Shown here: piece after piece, positions 34,603 through 44,750 of the stretch | Layout of the letters: each line of letters starts with the position of its first letter | Numbering within the stretch: position 1 is the stretch's first letter | Assembly: GCA_023630585.1 (NCBI GenBank) | Contig: CM042539.1 | Coordinates: 30,653,255 to 30,717,254, forward strand | DNA length: 64,000 nucleotides | Origin: Cranoglanis bouderius | Taxonomy: Eukaryota; Chordata; Actinopteri; Siluriformes; Cranoglanididae | Direction: 5' to 3' | Translations under genes and position numbers: made by a program | Notes under the pieces: generated by a model | The model's input: only the letters and a program-made list of their open reading frames with translations | Told to the model about the DNA's origin: nothing | Database searches by the model: none

Positions 34603-35425
34603 CCGATCAGCCATAAAACCACCTATCTGATATTGTGTAGGTCCTCCTTGTGCCGCTGAAACAGCCCTGACCCGTCGAGGCATGGACTCCACAAGACCTC
34701 TGAAGGTGTGCGGTGGTATCTGGGACCAAGATTAGCAGCAGATCCTTTAAGTTCTGTAAGTTGCAAGGTGGGGGCTCTATGGATCAGACTTGTTTATCCA
34801 GCCCATCCCACAGATGCTCGGTCAGATTGAGAGCTGTGGAATTTGGAAGCCGAGTCAACACCTTGAACTCTTTGTAATGATCCTCAAACCATTCCTGAAC
34901 AGTTTTTGCAGTGTGGCAGGGCGCATTATCCTGTTGAAAGAGGCCACGGCCATTAGGGAATACCGTTGCCATGAAGGGGTGTACTTGGTCTGCAACAATG
35001 TTTAGGTAGGTGGTACATGTCAAAGTAACATCCACATGAATGCCAGGACCCAAGGTTTCCCAGCAGAACATTGCCCAGAGCATCACACTGCCTCCGCCAG
35101 CTTGCTTTCTCCCCTTAGTGCATCTTGGTGCCATGTCTTCCCCAGGTAAGCGATGCACACGCACCTGGCCGTCCACAGGATGTAAAAGAAAATGTGATTC
35201 ATCAGACCAGGCCACCTTCTTTCATTGCTCAATGGTCCAGTTTTGATGCTTACATGCCCATTGTAGGAGCTTTTGGCTTTTCCTCCTTTCAACACATTAA
35301 CTTTGAGAACTGACTGTTCACTTGCTGCCTAATATATCCCACCCCTTGACAACTGCCATTGTAACGAGATAATCAATGTTATTCACTTCAACTGTCAGTG
35401 GTTTTAATGTTATGGCTGATCGGTG
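34603..35425 (-). mobile_element. Internally deleted Tc1-like element, keeps the catalytic core (DD36E)
   Basis: Left end CCGATCAGCCATAAAACC and right end GGTTTTAATGTTATGGCTGA, TCGGTGTA are inverted copies matching the termini of the 30.8-kb element. TA flanks both sides. Length about 823 bp. The minus strand holds the catalytic part of the transposase, while the DNA-binding domain is deleted. Same orientation as the 30.8-kb copy. Confidence 0.88.
34784..35215 (-). pseudogene. Tc1-like transposase catalytic domain (DD36E)
   Basis: The frame opens just before the first catalytic aspartate (MAWSDESHFLLHPVDGQVRV). It continues through CTKGRKQAGGGSVMLWAMF, the core motif, to the second aspartate (GLFQQDNAPCHTAK) and the glutamate (ALNLTEHLWDGLDKQV). 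Thirty-six residues separate the second aspartate from the glutamate. All three catalytic residues are present, but the family motif PPNSPDLNPIEHLW is altered to RLPNSTALNLTEHLW, and the whole N-terminal DNA-binding half is missing. The product, if made, could not bind its ends. In the family this domain cuts and joins DNA at TA. Confidence 0.87.
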
Positions 35426-36499
35426 TATATAGAGGAATAAGCAACCGAAAATGCGTCGGATAAACAACATGGAGGTATAATAAAATAAAGAAATATGGGA
35501 ACATTGAAACTATGTGCCACATAGAAGCCACACTTGGTCATTTGAGCCACATACGCCATTTTCGACTCTATATTTAGCCAATGATAAATGATGCTTGCTC
35601 TATTCATTCGTTTCGTGCAATATCACTGTGTACTCACGCCGACGGAAAATCATCTCTCATTTAAACAGAGAGTGCACACTCGCTTTTCGCACCGCTATGA
35701 GACCCCAGAGATCTCCTCCTGCATGAGATGGGTCCACCGCTTAATATATTTTCTTCTGTTCAAAAGAGAACAGACGACCTCACGCACAAGGGGTTGGCCC
35801 ACTCCATTTCGCAGTTTAATGTGCAAACTTAGAACATATTTCACCACTTCTTATAAATAAATATATACAGGTCCCATGTGCTCCTTAAACCTTAGCAAAA
35901 CGGAACATTAAAACCTGATCCAGAGCACATTTTGGTGCTTCCCTGCACTAACACACCTGATTTAACGCCACAGCTAATTAATGAGCCTTTTGTGAAGTTA
36001 AACGACCAGAGAAACACTATAAAATGCAGTGTAAGGACACTTGGGTAATTGGGGGAAACACTGTTTTAAAGCCGGCAGGAAATGTAAAACTGTGATTCTT
36101 TTCTAATTAGGTTGATTTCGGTCTTGTGGGTCACAAAAGTTACAAATAATTGGTGACTTACATGTGTATTTTCTTCACCAAGCACTATATCAGTGTCTTT
36201 AGAGCTCACAGCTTTTATGAAAATTTTATTAGAGCCTGAAACACTCGACACATTGACATATTTAGTCCCCGCTTCATCTCTGTCTAAAGAGAGTGATGCA
36301 GCAGTGCTTTAGTCTTTTAGACTGTCCAGCTTGGCCAACATTTCCAACTCCAGTTTTCTCCCCAATTTGGTCGCCTGCCAATTCCTACCCCCCCATATGA
36401 CGGGGAGGGTGAACGTGCTTGCTCTGAGAAACGTGCTTCCTCTGAGACACATGAAGCCATACAACCACATCTTTTTGAACTGCTGCTCCTGCTGCATCA
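35426..36499. other. No gene recognised
   Basis: No coding signal with family motifs. The frame at 35588-35860 is anonymous. Confidence 0.5.
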
Positions 36500-36640
36500 C
36501 ATGGAGGTGTAACACACTCGGAGGAAAGCATTATCCGCCGTCTTCCGCATACATGAACTCACAGGTGGCCATGATTGGCTAGTGTCACTGTGATTGACAA
36601 GAGAGAAATAGAGTACGTCACCCTTCCCATCCAGAGAGCA
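36500..36640 (+). repeat. Dispersed repeat related to 51.0 kb
   Basis: ATTGGCTAGTGTCACTGTGA and TTGAC at 36574-36598 match the reverse of 51053-51077 (GTCAATCACAGCGACACTAG, CCAA). The segment CACAGGTGGCCATG precedes it. Limits of the repeat are not clear. Confidence 0.5.
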
Positions 36641-37121
36641 CGGAAATTTTTTCTGCCTTGGCTCCCGTCCACGAGCGTTTTCCAGAAAATAGGGTGAACC
36701 CTTTTGTGTTGCACCACATGGTAGCCCCATTTATTAACGTCTTTAATATTTTACAGTACACTCTCTGAAAATAAGTAAATAAATAAATAAGACATGAGAT
36801 TCTCAATTCCTTTCTCTTACTCAATTCTCCTTTCTCTAATCCATCAACTAAAAAAGTTACTTTATATGAAAAATAAAAATAAAATAAGCCCGCAAGTGCA
36901 GTGTGAGTCATTATCATTTTCATTTGCAGTATGCCAGCGGCACAACACCAAGAGTAAACAGCAGAGCAAGTGCAAACTAACACACACTACAGTATGATGA
37001 AGCAGTGCATCAACAGAGAGACAACTTGAAGAAGCTGGAGTGAAGATCCAAGCGCTGGGTGTATTGAACGGATCGTAATTGCAAATCCAATACGAGTCAT
37101 GGTCAGTCAAAAAACAAGTTC
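36641..37121. other. No gene recognised
   Basis: No supported feature. Confidence 0.5.
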
Positions 37122-37432
37122 AAGTTCAGTTTATTTGTATAGCGCTTTTAACAATGGACATTGTCCCAAAGCAGCTTTACAGAAGTATATAAATTCAGGA
37201 CATAGATTTCAAATTTATGAATTTAACCCCCAATGAGCAAGCCAGCGGCGACGGCGGCAAGGAAAAACTCCCTGAGACGACATAAGGAAGAAACCCCGAG
37301 AGGAACCAGACTCAAAAGGGATACCATCCTCATCTGGGTAACACCGGATAGTGCAATTATAAATAAATAAATCCCTTCTATAACTGTACCAGTACAACAC
37401 GGTCAGATAGCAGTTGTGAGACCATGAAAAAT
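37122..37432 (-). repeat. Common fish dispersed repeat (AGCGCTTTTAACAATGG type)
   Basis: TTTATTTGTATAGCGCTTTT, CATTGTCCCAAAGCAGCTTT, GCAAGGAAAAACTCCCTGAG, GAAACCCCGAGAGGAACCAG and ACTCAAAAGGGATACCATCC are blocks I know from many fish genomes. A short piece of it in the other orientation lies at 43512-43558. The orientation and class are uncertain; it codes for nothing recognisable. Confidence 0.7.
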
Positions 37433-38664
37433 TCATTACAGTTTTTATATGAAGTCTATATGAATATGAAAAACAGTTCAGTCAGAGGCAAAAACATGAA
37501 CAAAAAAAACAGGACGGAAGTAAAAACAGCTGTTAAACAGGAATTGCACATAAGGCATAGATTCTCACTTTAATGAAGCAGGCCATTTGAGATAATTGAT
37601 GTCTATGCAGGCGAAATTGAAAGAACACTCGTAGAAATTACCAAAAGTGTGATATTGAAAAACAATTGCTTCAAAAGACCCATTACTGAGAGAAAAACTG
37701 GACACTGCTTCTGAGGTATTTCACTTTGCGCTTTCTTTAATGGAATTTTAAGTGCACTTAATTACATAGATTATGTTCAAGTACATATTAATGCTACTTT
37801 TGTTCAATCGCATGCACTGCACAGCTCCAGCGTTCGATCCTGAGTTTAGTAACTGTCTGTATGTGCGTCTGTATGTAGCTGCGCGATAACGTAATCAGAT
37901 TATATATTTTTTTAAAAAGTAGAATTACAATTGTATTTTGTAATATTCAACTAGTTTGTACGGTCAGTTCTTTTCATGCTAGCTAGCGTCTGAGAGATTT
38001 GGAATGATGCTGTTGTTTGTTAGCCTTAACTAATCTTGGTTCCTTGGTGAAACAGTAATTTAAACAAACTAATTTACTATCTGTTACTAAAATCAATGTG
38101 TGAGTTGAGGATTTCTACTTCAAATTTGAGGGAAGAATTTGAAGCTATACTTCATCTTTTACCAGAGGATTTATTTAGATAAGGAGTTGCACTTTTAGTG
38201 GGTACTTTTACCACCTCTGCTGCTTACCTAGCTAGCTAGCTAACTAACTTAGCTAAGATTAGAAACAAACAATAAAATTTAGATTCTTAAGGTATATTTC
38301 TGACAGATTTGTCTGTTAAATAAATCTTATGATTTCGATTATGACAATGTAACTCAGGATTCTGATACTGAAATCCAGTTGCTAGCTGTGACAAATGCGA
38401 GCTAGCTTACTAGCAGGTAGCAAGCCAGCTAGCTATTTGAGATGGCAGGAGGACATGAGTTGAGTTCATCAAGAATTTATTAGCATGTTCACTTTAAAAA
38501 AAAAAAAAAAAAAATCTTATATAAATAAAATCTATGTAAACAATTGTTTAATCAGCAAGGCAGTACAAATGTGTATTGGCAATTCATTGTATGTGATTCA
38601 TTAGAAAGATATGCAGTATTATCATTTATTCTGAGAACTACTGCTGACACACTTGACTATGTAT
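37433..38664. other. No gene recognised; GCTA-rich
   Basis: GCTAGC motifs cluster at 37978-38440, and a poly-A tract lies at 38497-38514. No coding feature. Confidence 0.5.
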
Positions 38665-39110
38665 GGATCCTACCACACGTCCCCTTTTTCCCGGACATGT
38701 CCTCTTTTTCGGACCTTAAAAAAAGCGTCCGGCCGGGATTTCTAAATTTGAGAAAATGTTTAAGCGGGATTCGGCTTTAGTTTCATTATGATGTGCTTAC
38801 GGTCTAATACTGCATCATGCGTGCACATATTTGCTTTGCTTTAACCCCTCTCTGTAATTCTCGCCTTCTCGCACACCAATTGGTCGATTATAAAAGGTTT
38901 ACAGCAACTATTGGCCAAAGTCCTGCCTCTCAACCATTAGCCTACTCTTATCGAACGCGGGAAGGCGAAGCTCTGTTGTGTACGGCATCAAACAGTTGCT
39001 TGACATTAGCAGCAAATGACAGCTGTCCTGAGTCAAAACAATGCCCATGGCCATATAAGGTCATTTTTAATTTCAATTGCTTCGTATTACATGGCAATTC
39101 AAATGTGTAA
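38665..39110 (+). repeat. Possible 5' leader of a DNA transposon or other fish repeat
   Basis: CGGACATGTCCTCTTTTTCG, CGTCCGGCCGGGATTT, TGATGTGCTTACGGTCTAAT, CACACCAATTGGTCGATTA and AGCAAATGACAGCTG strike me as a repeat seen in many fish. A 97-codon frame from 38817 has no domain. No termini identified. Confidence 0.4.
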
Positions 39111-40279
39111 ATGATGGCAGAAGTACACTCAAGGCACTTAATATTTTATTTTATTCCATGGACGTTCAAAAGACTGTAGGGACAAATGTAAAATGTGGGC
39201 AGAGTTAAACCAATTTTATTTATATATATTTATGTGCATTCATAGTAACACTGTTTTGAACGCTATTAAGACAACCCCCCCATGCCCATCTCCAACCCCC
39301 ACCCCACCCTAATCCTACCTGCCATGCTGCCTCATACACACAGTTGAGCATCAAACACACATCTCACAGTTCATTCTAATAAACAACTCAGATGTTGAAC
39401 AAAGGTTTCCATGGACGCATTTTGATTAAGCAAGAGTAATGGCATTGCCTGCATCAATAAAAAAGAAAAGAAAAAACCCCTCATACTTACATGCATATTT
39501 ATGTACATGAGTTGGCTCTCAATGTTCAACTAAATGAGTCGAGTCAAAGAGTCAACTCGTTGACAGATGACACATCACTAATTCACATTTGCCTGTAGAG
39601 CAAAGATGTTTTCTTTCAAGACCATTTGGAAGTGTCTGACCCTAATCACACTGACACATATGAAGATTGTCATATTGTGCTCCTGGTTTCTCAGTGGATC
39701 ATGTACAAATTCTCAGAATTAGGATTTCACAGAGCACATCTGTTAAATATGGATGAGCAATATCTCGGCAGTTGCGGGACCGAATATCAAGTGCATGAAA
39801 CCATGGCACTGTGGTGGTCTAATAACCGCAAAGCTGACCTTTCTGATCCCAATCTCCCACCTGACCTTTTCCTCACACTCGCATTCCTACAGAGTAGCTC
39901 CCTGGGCGACAGCCTTGTCATGTAGTTGTCCTATGGCTTTATTTCTCTCTCAAACACAGTTCTCGCTCTCGCCGTTTCTCAGCATGGAGTTTTCCTCCCT
40001 GCTGACTCATTACTGTAATATAGTTCTTGCTCTGCGTGCACCAGCAGTCCCCTTTACCCCTATTCCCAATGATCATCATTTCTCTCACAAGTTTCTTGAC
40101 CTACTTTGACCTCTGCACTTTCAGCTCCATGTCACCAACACCATCACCAACACCAGAAAATACACTGTATCTTGAGTACATAGTCATTTCTTTTTAAATA
40201 ACTAACTTGTCACTGCTGAATTGATCTCTCTATATAGGAATGCTACGAAGATCTACTCATCAAAAGTTTTATCCCCTTA
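39111..40279. other. No gene recognised
   Basis: Two overlapping plus-strand frames of 99 and 118 codons (39626-39925 and 39753-40109) have no recognisable domain and no splice-site context that I trust. Left uncalled. Confidence 0.45.
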
Positions 40280-40592
40280 GGACAAATTCAAGACGAAGGA
40301 ACACATCTATCCTGATGGGAGTAGGCTCTTCCAGGATGACTCTGTCCCCATCTACAGGACACAAGGACTCTCTGAACATGGTGTAAATCATATGCTATGG
40401 CCTTTACGGTCACCAGATCCCAATGCAATTGAACACCAATGTGTTAGACATTGCTCTCCACCACCATCATCAAAACAACAACTAAGGGAATGTCTTCTCC
40501 AGTCGCTCCAGTTCAGCTCCAGAGACATGTAGAATTGATACCAAGGTACACTGAAGCTGTTCTGGCTCATGATAGCTCAGTATTCTTTAGAA
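40280..40592 (+). pseudogene. Tc1-like transposase C-terminal relic (separate family)
   Basis: Reading from about 40305: YPDGSRLFQDDSVPIYRTQG corresponds to the second catalytic aspartate (FQDD), then LSEHGVNHMLWPLRSPDPNA and IEHQC give the third catalytic residue in its SPDxNxIEH setting. About six residues are deleted between them. The tail (LLQSLQFSSRDM and on) is interrupted by stops. No termini survive. The sequence differs from the other Tc1-like families in the window. Confidence 0.75.
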
Positions 40593-40739
40593 CGGCTCTG
40601 GGGACTGAAAGGGTCATGGCGATCTTGGTTTTCAAACCATTTCATGTTGATTTTTGACTTACATTTTGGATTCTTGTCTTATTCCAGGATACACCCATGT
40701 TTCATTTATGTCTCCATGGAATTCTATTAAAAAAAAAAA

Positions 40740-40743
<4 letters not shown>

Positions 40744-40831
<88 letters not shown>
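40744..40831. repeat. (AT)43 microsatellite
   Basis: Uninterrupted AT units after a 16-base poly-A tract (40728-40743). Confidence 0.96.
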
Positions 40832-40833
<2 letters not shown>

Positions 40834-41301
40834 CCATTTAAAAACGATGGGGATCCAAACTCATGCCCTGGTCCATCTTTGTTCAGAAGTCATTATTTCT
40901 TGAGTAAACTGATTTAAAATCTCTCTGTAATCGCTGAATTTGCAGTTTCCCCCCTGTAGAGTTCATAAGCATTTCGAGCTGTATATCTTATATTCTGCCT
41001 ATGAATAGTTTAATACTAAATGGTGCTGAGAAAAGCAGGAGAGAGCATTAGCATACATCGATAGAATTCCCCTAGTTGAGGCTACAGACCATACTGACAT
41101 CCAAAACCCTTTCAATTTGATATCAAAGTGCTGCTTTGTGTGTTTTTCTGTTATTCTCATTATGCTACTGATGTTGAAATGATTGATGAAATGATTGTCA
41201 ACAGTCAGCACTCTTTCTGTGACTCTTCCTATGAACTTTAGGATTTTTTTTTTGAATGCATTAGTAACTGCAAGAAACAGAGACAAAAAAGGAAGTATTG
41301 T

Positions 41302-41555
41302 GAAGGAATGACTGTTTATAGCTATTATAACATAAGTGATAACAGGAACAAACTTACTTCATGGATCTTCCACAACATTAAGCATGTTATTCTTTGATTC
41401 AAAAATTTAATTGTTGGAAATTTGCTGTTGTATAAGATAAATAAAACACTTCGAGACATTATATTACAGGAAAGCATTCAACTTTGGGGTGGTAACAGGT
41501 AAAGCTGCTTTCTTTTGGTCACTGATAAAACATCCCCCAAGCATTTTATTCCTGG
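41302..41555 (-). repeat. Dispersed repeat family R, copy R7
   Basis: GGAATGACTGTTTATAGC, ATAACATAAGTGATAACAGG, GATCTTCCACAACATTAAGC, AGATAAATAAAACACTTCG, AACTTTGGGGTGGTAACAGG and a decayed CAAGCATTTTATTCCT. Orientation is the same as R3. The uninterrupted GACTGTTTATAGCTATTATA here shows where R3 was interrupted. Confidence 0.72.
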
Positions 41556-41569
41556 GTTTTGACCAATCC

Positions 41570-41737
41570 AGAGCCTATCCTACTACCAATTGGCATGAGG
41601 CAGGAATACATCCTGGATCTATTGTGGAGCAATTCTCAACAAGGGGGCAATTTAAACCAGCCAGTTATCAAAGCTCAGGATCAAACCCCACAGTTGTGAG
41701 GCACCAATACTACTTGGTCTACCTTGCTGCCACCAAA
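41570..41737 (+). repeat. Degenerate copy of the CCTGGAGCCTATCC fish repeat
   Basis: AGAGCCTATCCTAC, GGCAGGAATACATCCTGGAT, CAATTTAAACCAGCCAG and GATCAAACCCCACAGTTGTG, AGGCA follow the order of the fuller copies at 43.56 and 50.72 kb. Strongly decayed. Confidence 0.5.
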
Positions 41738-42745
41738 TCTTGTTAGGGTCACAGTGGATCCAGACCATATTCTCGGATTACTGGACATTAACACACCTTG
41801 AATGGGGCAATAAAGTTTTAATTTTCACTGATATTTTTCATCATCATGTTTGTTTGCCTGGGGAAGAATTGCTTTGGGTATTTAAGGTTATTTTTTCTTT
41901 GAAAAACCTTCCTCTAAGGTTGATTCACGGCTTCAAATTGGGTTTTGGATAACTATGAGCTCAGTAGGGAGCTAGTAGGCACACCTTTGTCCCACACCTT
42001 AGACTTGGTCACATTTGTGTGTGTTGTTTTATTCTGCAAGGTCAGTTTAAAGGTATCAGCAAGTTATACCTTCACTAAGTTCATTTTTATTGTAAATTAA
42101 TTCACGAAGGCAAGATTACATCTTGCCTCTGACCTTTGAAACCACTCAAATCTGATCTGAAATATTCCCCAGCCAGCATTTGGTGTCTGCAGGAACAAAA
42201 CCAAGGTTGTGGCAGAATCGAGGACAGGTGAGTGACAGCTGAGGCTAAAGGCTCACCTCCCCATCCACACCAAGCAGCTGCTGTGGCATTATATACACCG
42301 AGATCCTCACTCTGCAGCCAGCCAAGAGGACTCACTCCAACACCTTCTCTTTTAGCTGTATTCCCACTTGATAGCTTTCACTTATGACATCTCTCCAGGT
42401 GGCACGGGTTGCGACCACGTGACCACACAGACCCGCGTAATCCCTATTTGTCGACCTTTCTTCAAACTACACTGAAGTGTCAAGGGTACTTAGACAGATT
42501 GCAGCTTAAGAGGAAGATGCCTATAACGAGCGAGTGGTGGCTGTCAAAGCCCAAGCTCACAGGGCCAGATGGAGTGCTAAAATTGATGCACTTAGCTTTT
42601 TATTTTGAATGAAATGTGGATTAAATTTGATTTGGGACAATAAATAAAATGGTTGGAATACCATTTTCTGACACTAAATACTTTGCCCTATGCTGTACTC
42701 TGAGATTCTGAGTTCCACAGAGCATTGCAACAGAAAATTCTCTAT
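41738..42745. other. No gene recognised; promoter-like stretch at 42.2-42.35 kb
   Basis: ATTATATACACC at 42286-42297 followed about 20 bp later by CTCACTCTGCAG, in a GC-richer block (42130-42350), resembles the core promoter of a long terminal repeat. No matching second repeat, primer-binding site or coding region is seen. Confidence 0.3.
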
Positions 42746-42757
42746 GGCTTTGAAGAA

Positions 42758-42860
42758 AGTGGTGGACCTAGTGGTTAAGGCTCAAATCCCAGGCCTATCA
42801 GTTTTGGAACCACTGTTAAGCTTCATCTCTTTGGAACCATATAATCATCAGCTCTGGGGG
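42758..42860 (+). repeat. Decayed tRNA-derived SINE head
   Basis: GGTGGACCTAGTGGTTAAGG resembles the A box region of the SINE at 51.8 kb (GTGGCTCAATGGTTAAGG). The B box is hardly readable. Low-confidence remnant. Confidence 0.4.
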
Positions 42861-43217
42861 ATACGTAATTATCTTGTGGTGTTATTGATTCGCAAGTTTA
42901 TGGTGTAATAGTTGGAAAAAGTTCATGGTTAATGCTTAAATGTGCCATTATGATGTTCAGTTAGCCAATCATTATCCATATTGAATATAAACAATGACAT
43001 GACTTTTGCAGAAAATGGGCTCACATAAAAACAAACATTCTGAGATTGTAATAAAAATTTCTGTTACTGCTAAAACTTTGTCGTTGGCCATCTTCGCTGA
43101 CAATGGCCATCAATGAGCTTGTTAAGGCAGATTAAGTATACACAAGAGGCTTGGTAATGGTCAACCACACTCTTTGGTTCCGGTACTTGAGCAACATCTA
43201 AAGTAGTATTAATAAAT

Positions 43218-43445
43218 GGTCTGCACTTATATAGCTCCTTTTTTTAACCTTTGCAGTTTACAAAGCACTTTACACTGTGTCTCATTGGCAGAAAGAGCTA
43301 CCATGCAAGGCACCTGCCTGCCATCAGGAGCAACTTGGGGTTCAATGTCTTGCCCAAGGACACTTTAGCACATGGACCAGGAATCGAACCGCCAACCCTA
43401 CTATTAGTGGCTAACCCACTCTACCACCTGTGCCAAAGCTGCCCC
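43218..43445 (-). repeat. tRNA-derived SINE (V-SINE-like)
   Basis: Reverse strand begins GGGGCAGCTTTGGCACAGGT, with an A-box-like GGTAGAGTGG and a good B box GGTTCGATTCC (plus strand 43380-43390), then GTGTCCTTGGGCAAGACATT and ends AGGAGCTATATAAGTGCAGA. This layout of tRNA-like head, conserved core and LINE-like tail is that of fish SINEs transcribed by RNA polymerase III. Both boxes are still readable. Confidence 0.75.
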
Positions 43446-43511
43446 ATATAGAAAAGGCCACATAAAGTAGTAACAATAGTATGGACACTGGACCAAAGGT
43501 CAATTAGGAGA

Positions 43512-43745
43512 CTTGAATCTGGATTTGTGTAAAGCTGCTTTGTGACAATGTCTATTTCCATGCATCCATTTTTCCATACCGCTTATCCTACACAGGGTTG
43601 CAGGGGAGCCTGGAGCCTATCCCAGGGAACTCGGGGCACAGTGCGGGGACACCCTGGACAGGGTGCCAACCCATGACAGGGCACAATCGCACACCTATTC
43701 ACACACTATGGACAATTTGGAAATGCCAATCAGATCTCGATGGGA
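43512..43745 (+). repeat. Two abutting fish dispersed repeats
   Basis: 43512-43558 (GTAAAGCTGCTTTGTGACAA, TGTCTATT) is the reverse of the start of the 37.1-kb repeat. 43560-43745 is a 3'-truncated copy of another: ATCCATTTTTCCATACCGCT, GAGCCTGGAGCCTATCCC, GGACACCCTGGACAGGGTGC, ACTATGGACAATTTGG. A shorter copy of the second lies at 50723-50850. Confidence 0.7.
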
Positions 43746-44100
43746 CACCAGATGATATAACTTATTGATATCATACAAAACATGATTGTAATGTATCAAA
43801 ATGACTAATAAGAAACTTGATAATCATTAACTTATATCAGTTATTACTTTATTGTTTCAGTATTGAAGGACTGTTTTATTGGAACCTCATAAAACCAAAC
43901 AATATTTAAGTGTACAGAATAACAGAGTTCAATCTGTATCTGGTCGCAGTTAAAAAAAAAAAAATCCGCTTTGTAATTTCCATTTTGATAATGGAAAATT
44001 TAAACAAGCCCTTTTCGAGCTGTAAAAATAGACTTCAGTTTTGCTAGCATGGAATGACAAAACTAGGACTCACATTTCTTAGATAAATAGAACTAACACG
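43746..44100. other. No gene recognised
   Basis: AT-rich, no supported feature. Confidence 0.5.
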
Positions 44101-44147
44101 ATTTGTGAGTCACTTTGGATTAAGGCGTCTACCAGATGAATAATTCA
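44101..44147 (+). mobile_element. L2-type LINE 3' tail remnant
   Basis: GAGTCACTTTGGATTAAGGC, GTCTACCAGATGAATAA is a diverged form of the L2 3' terminus at 2.29 kb (GTCGCTTTGGATAAAAGCGT). Only the last 40-odd bases survive. Confidence 0.65.
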
Positions 44148-44655
44148 TAGCCATTCTTGAGGATTCATAGAAATAAAAGATATCTGGCATGCATTTTGAT
44201 CCTAGCAGCTGTTAATACAATACAAATGCATCATCTAGCCCTATAAGATCATTAATATGGAGCAGCAGGGTGCTAGTGGGAAATATCGGACAGTTGCTTG
44301 TAGTTTTATTAATTTATTATTTTGGAGAGACCATCTGGTGGGTAGGAGTGTTGAACTCATTGAATAGACATGACCTTGGCGTGTTGTGGATTCACAAACG
44401 CACATATGTTGTGGTCTCATTTCAGTGTGTAGGTGAATAGTTCTGTGATGTCAATATTTATCTTAGCTTTTTTTTTTTTTTTAGACATCAGGCACATTCA
44501 ATTCAAACAGAGGTGTCCGCCATAAAAACGTTCAATGCTGTGATATTTGATTGCAATGTATTTTGAACTAAGGGAATTCAAATGTCTATAATGGGTTGTC
44601 ATGGTTCCCATGGTAATGAACACCAAGTGTTCATGTCTGTTTTTTTTTTCTTCTA
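44148..44655. other. No gene recognised
   Basis: No supported feature; poly-T near 44468-44482. Confidence 0.5.
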
Positions 44656-44750
44656 CCCTGTCCTGTCATCTGTTTGTTGCCCTATTGTGTTCACCTGTTT
44701 TGTGTTAGTTCTTGTTTAGTTAGTTTGTTTATATCCTCTGTTTTTCAGTG
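44656..44750 (+). repeat. Dispersed repeat, copy 2 of the pair with 16.74 kb
   Basis: CCCTGTCCTGTCATCTG, GTTCACCTGTTTTGTGTTAG, TTCTTGTTTAGTTAGTTTGT and TATCCTCTGTT match 16739-16840. Confidence 0.6.

Noticed and set aside
35588..35860. 90-codon frame with a hydrophobic C-terminal half
   Set aside because: No known domain, no supporting neighbours; could not be told from chance.
39626..40109. Overlapping 99- and 118-codon frames
   Set aside because: The two frames overlap in different phases and neither shows a family motif; codon bias cannot be judged by eye.
40654..40917. Frame encoding alternating Ile-Tyr
   Set aside because: Pure translation of an (AT)n microsatellite; the same applies at 58067-58267 and 61744-62011.
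43218..43445. Possible tRNA gene from the A and B box pair
   Set aside because: No acceptor stem pairing, and the sequence continues as a SINE body and tail.
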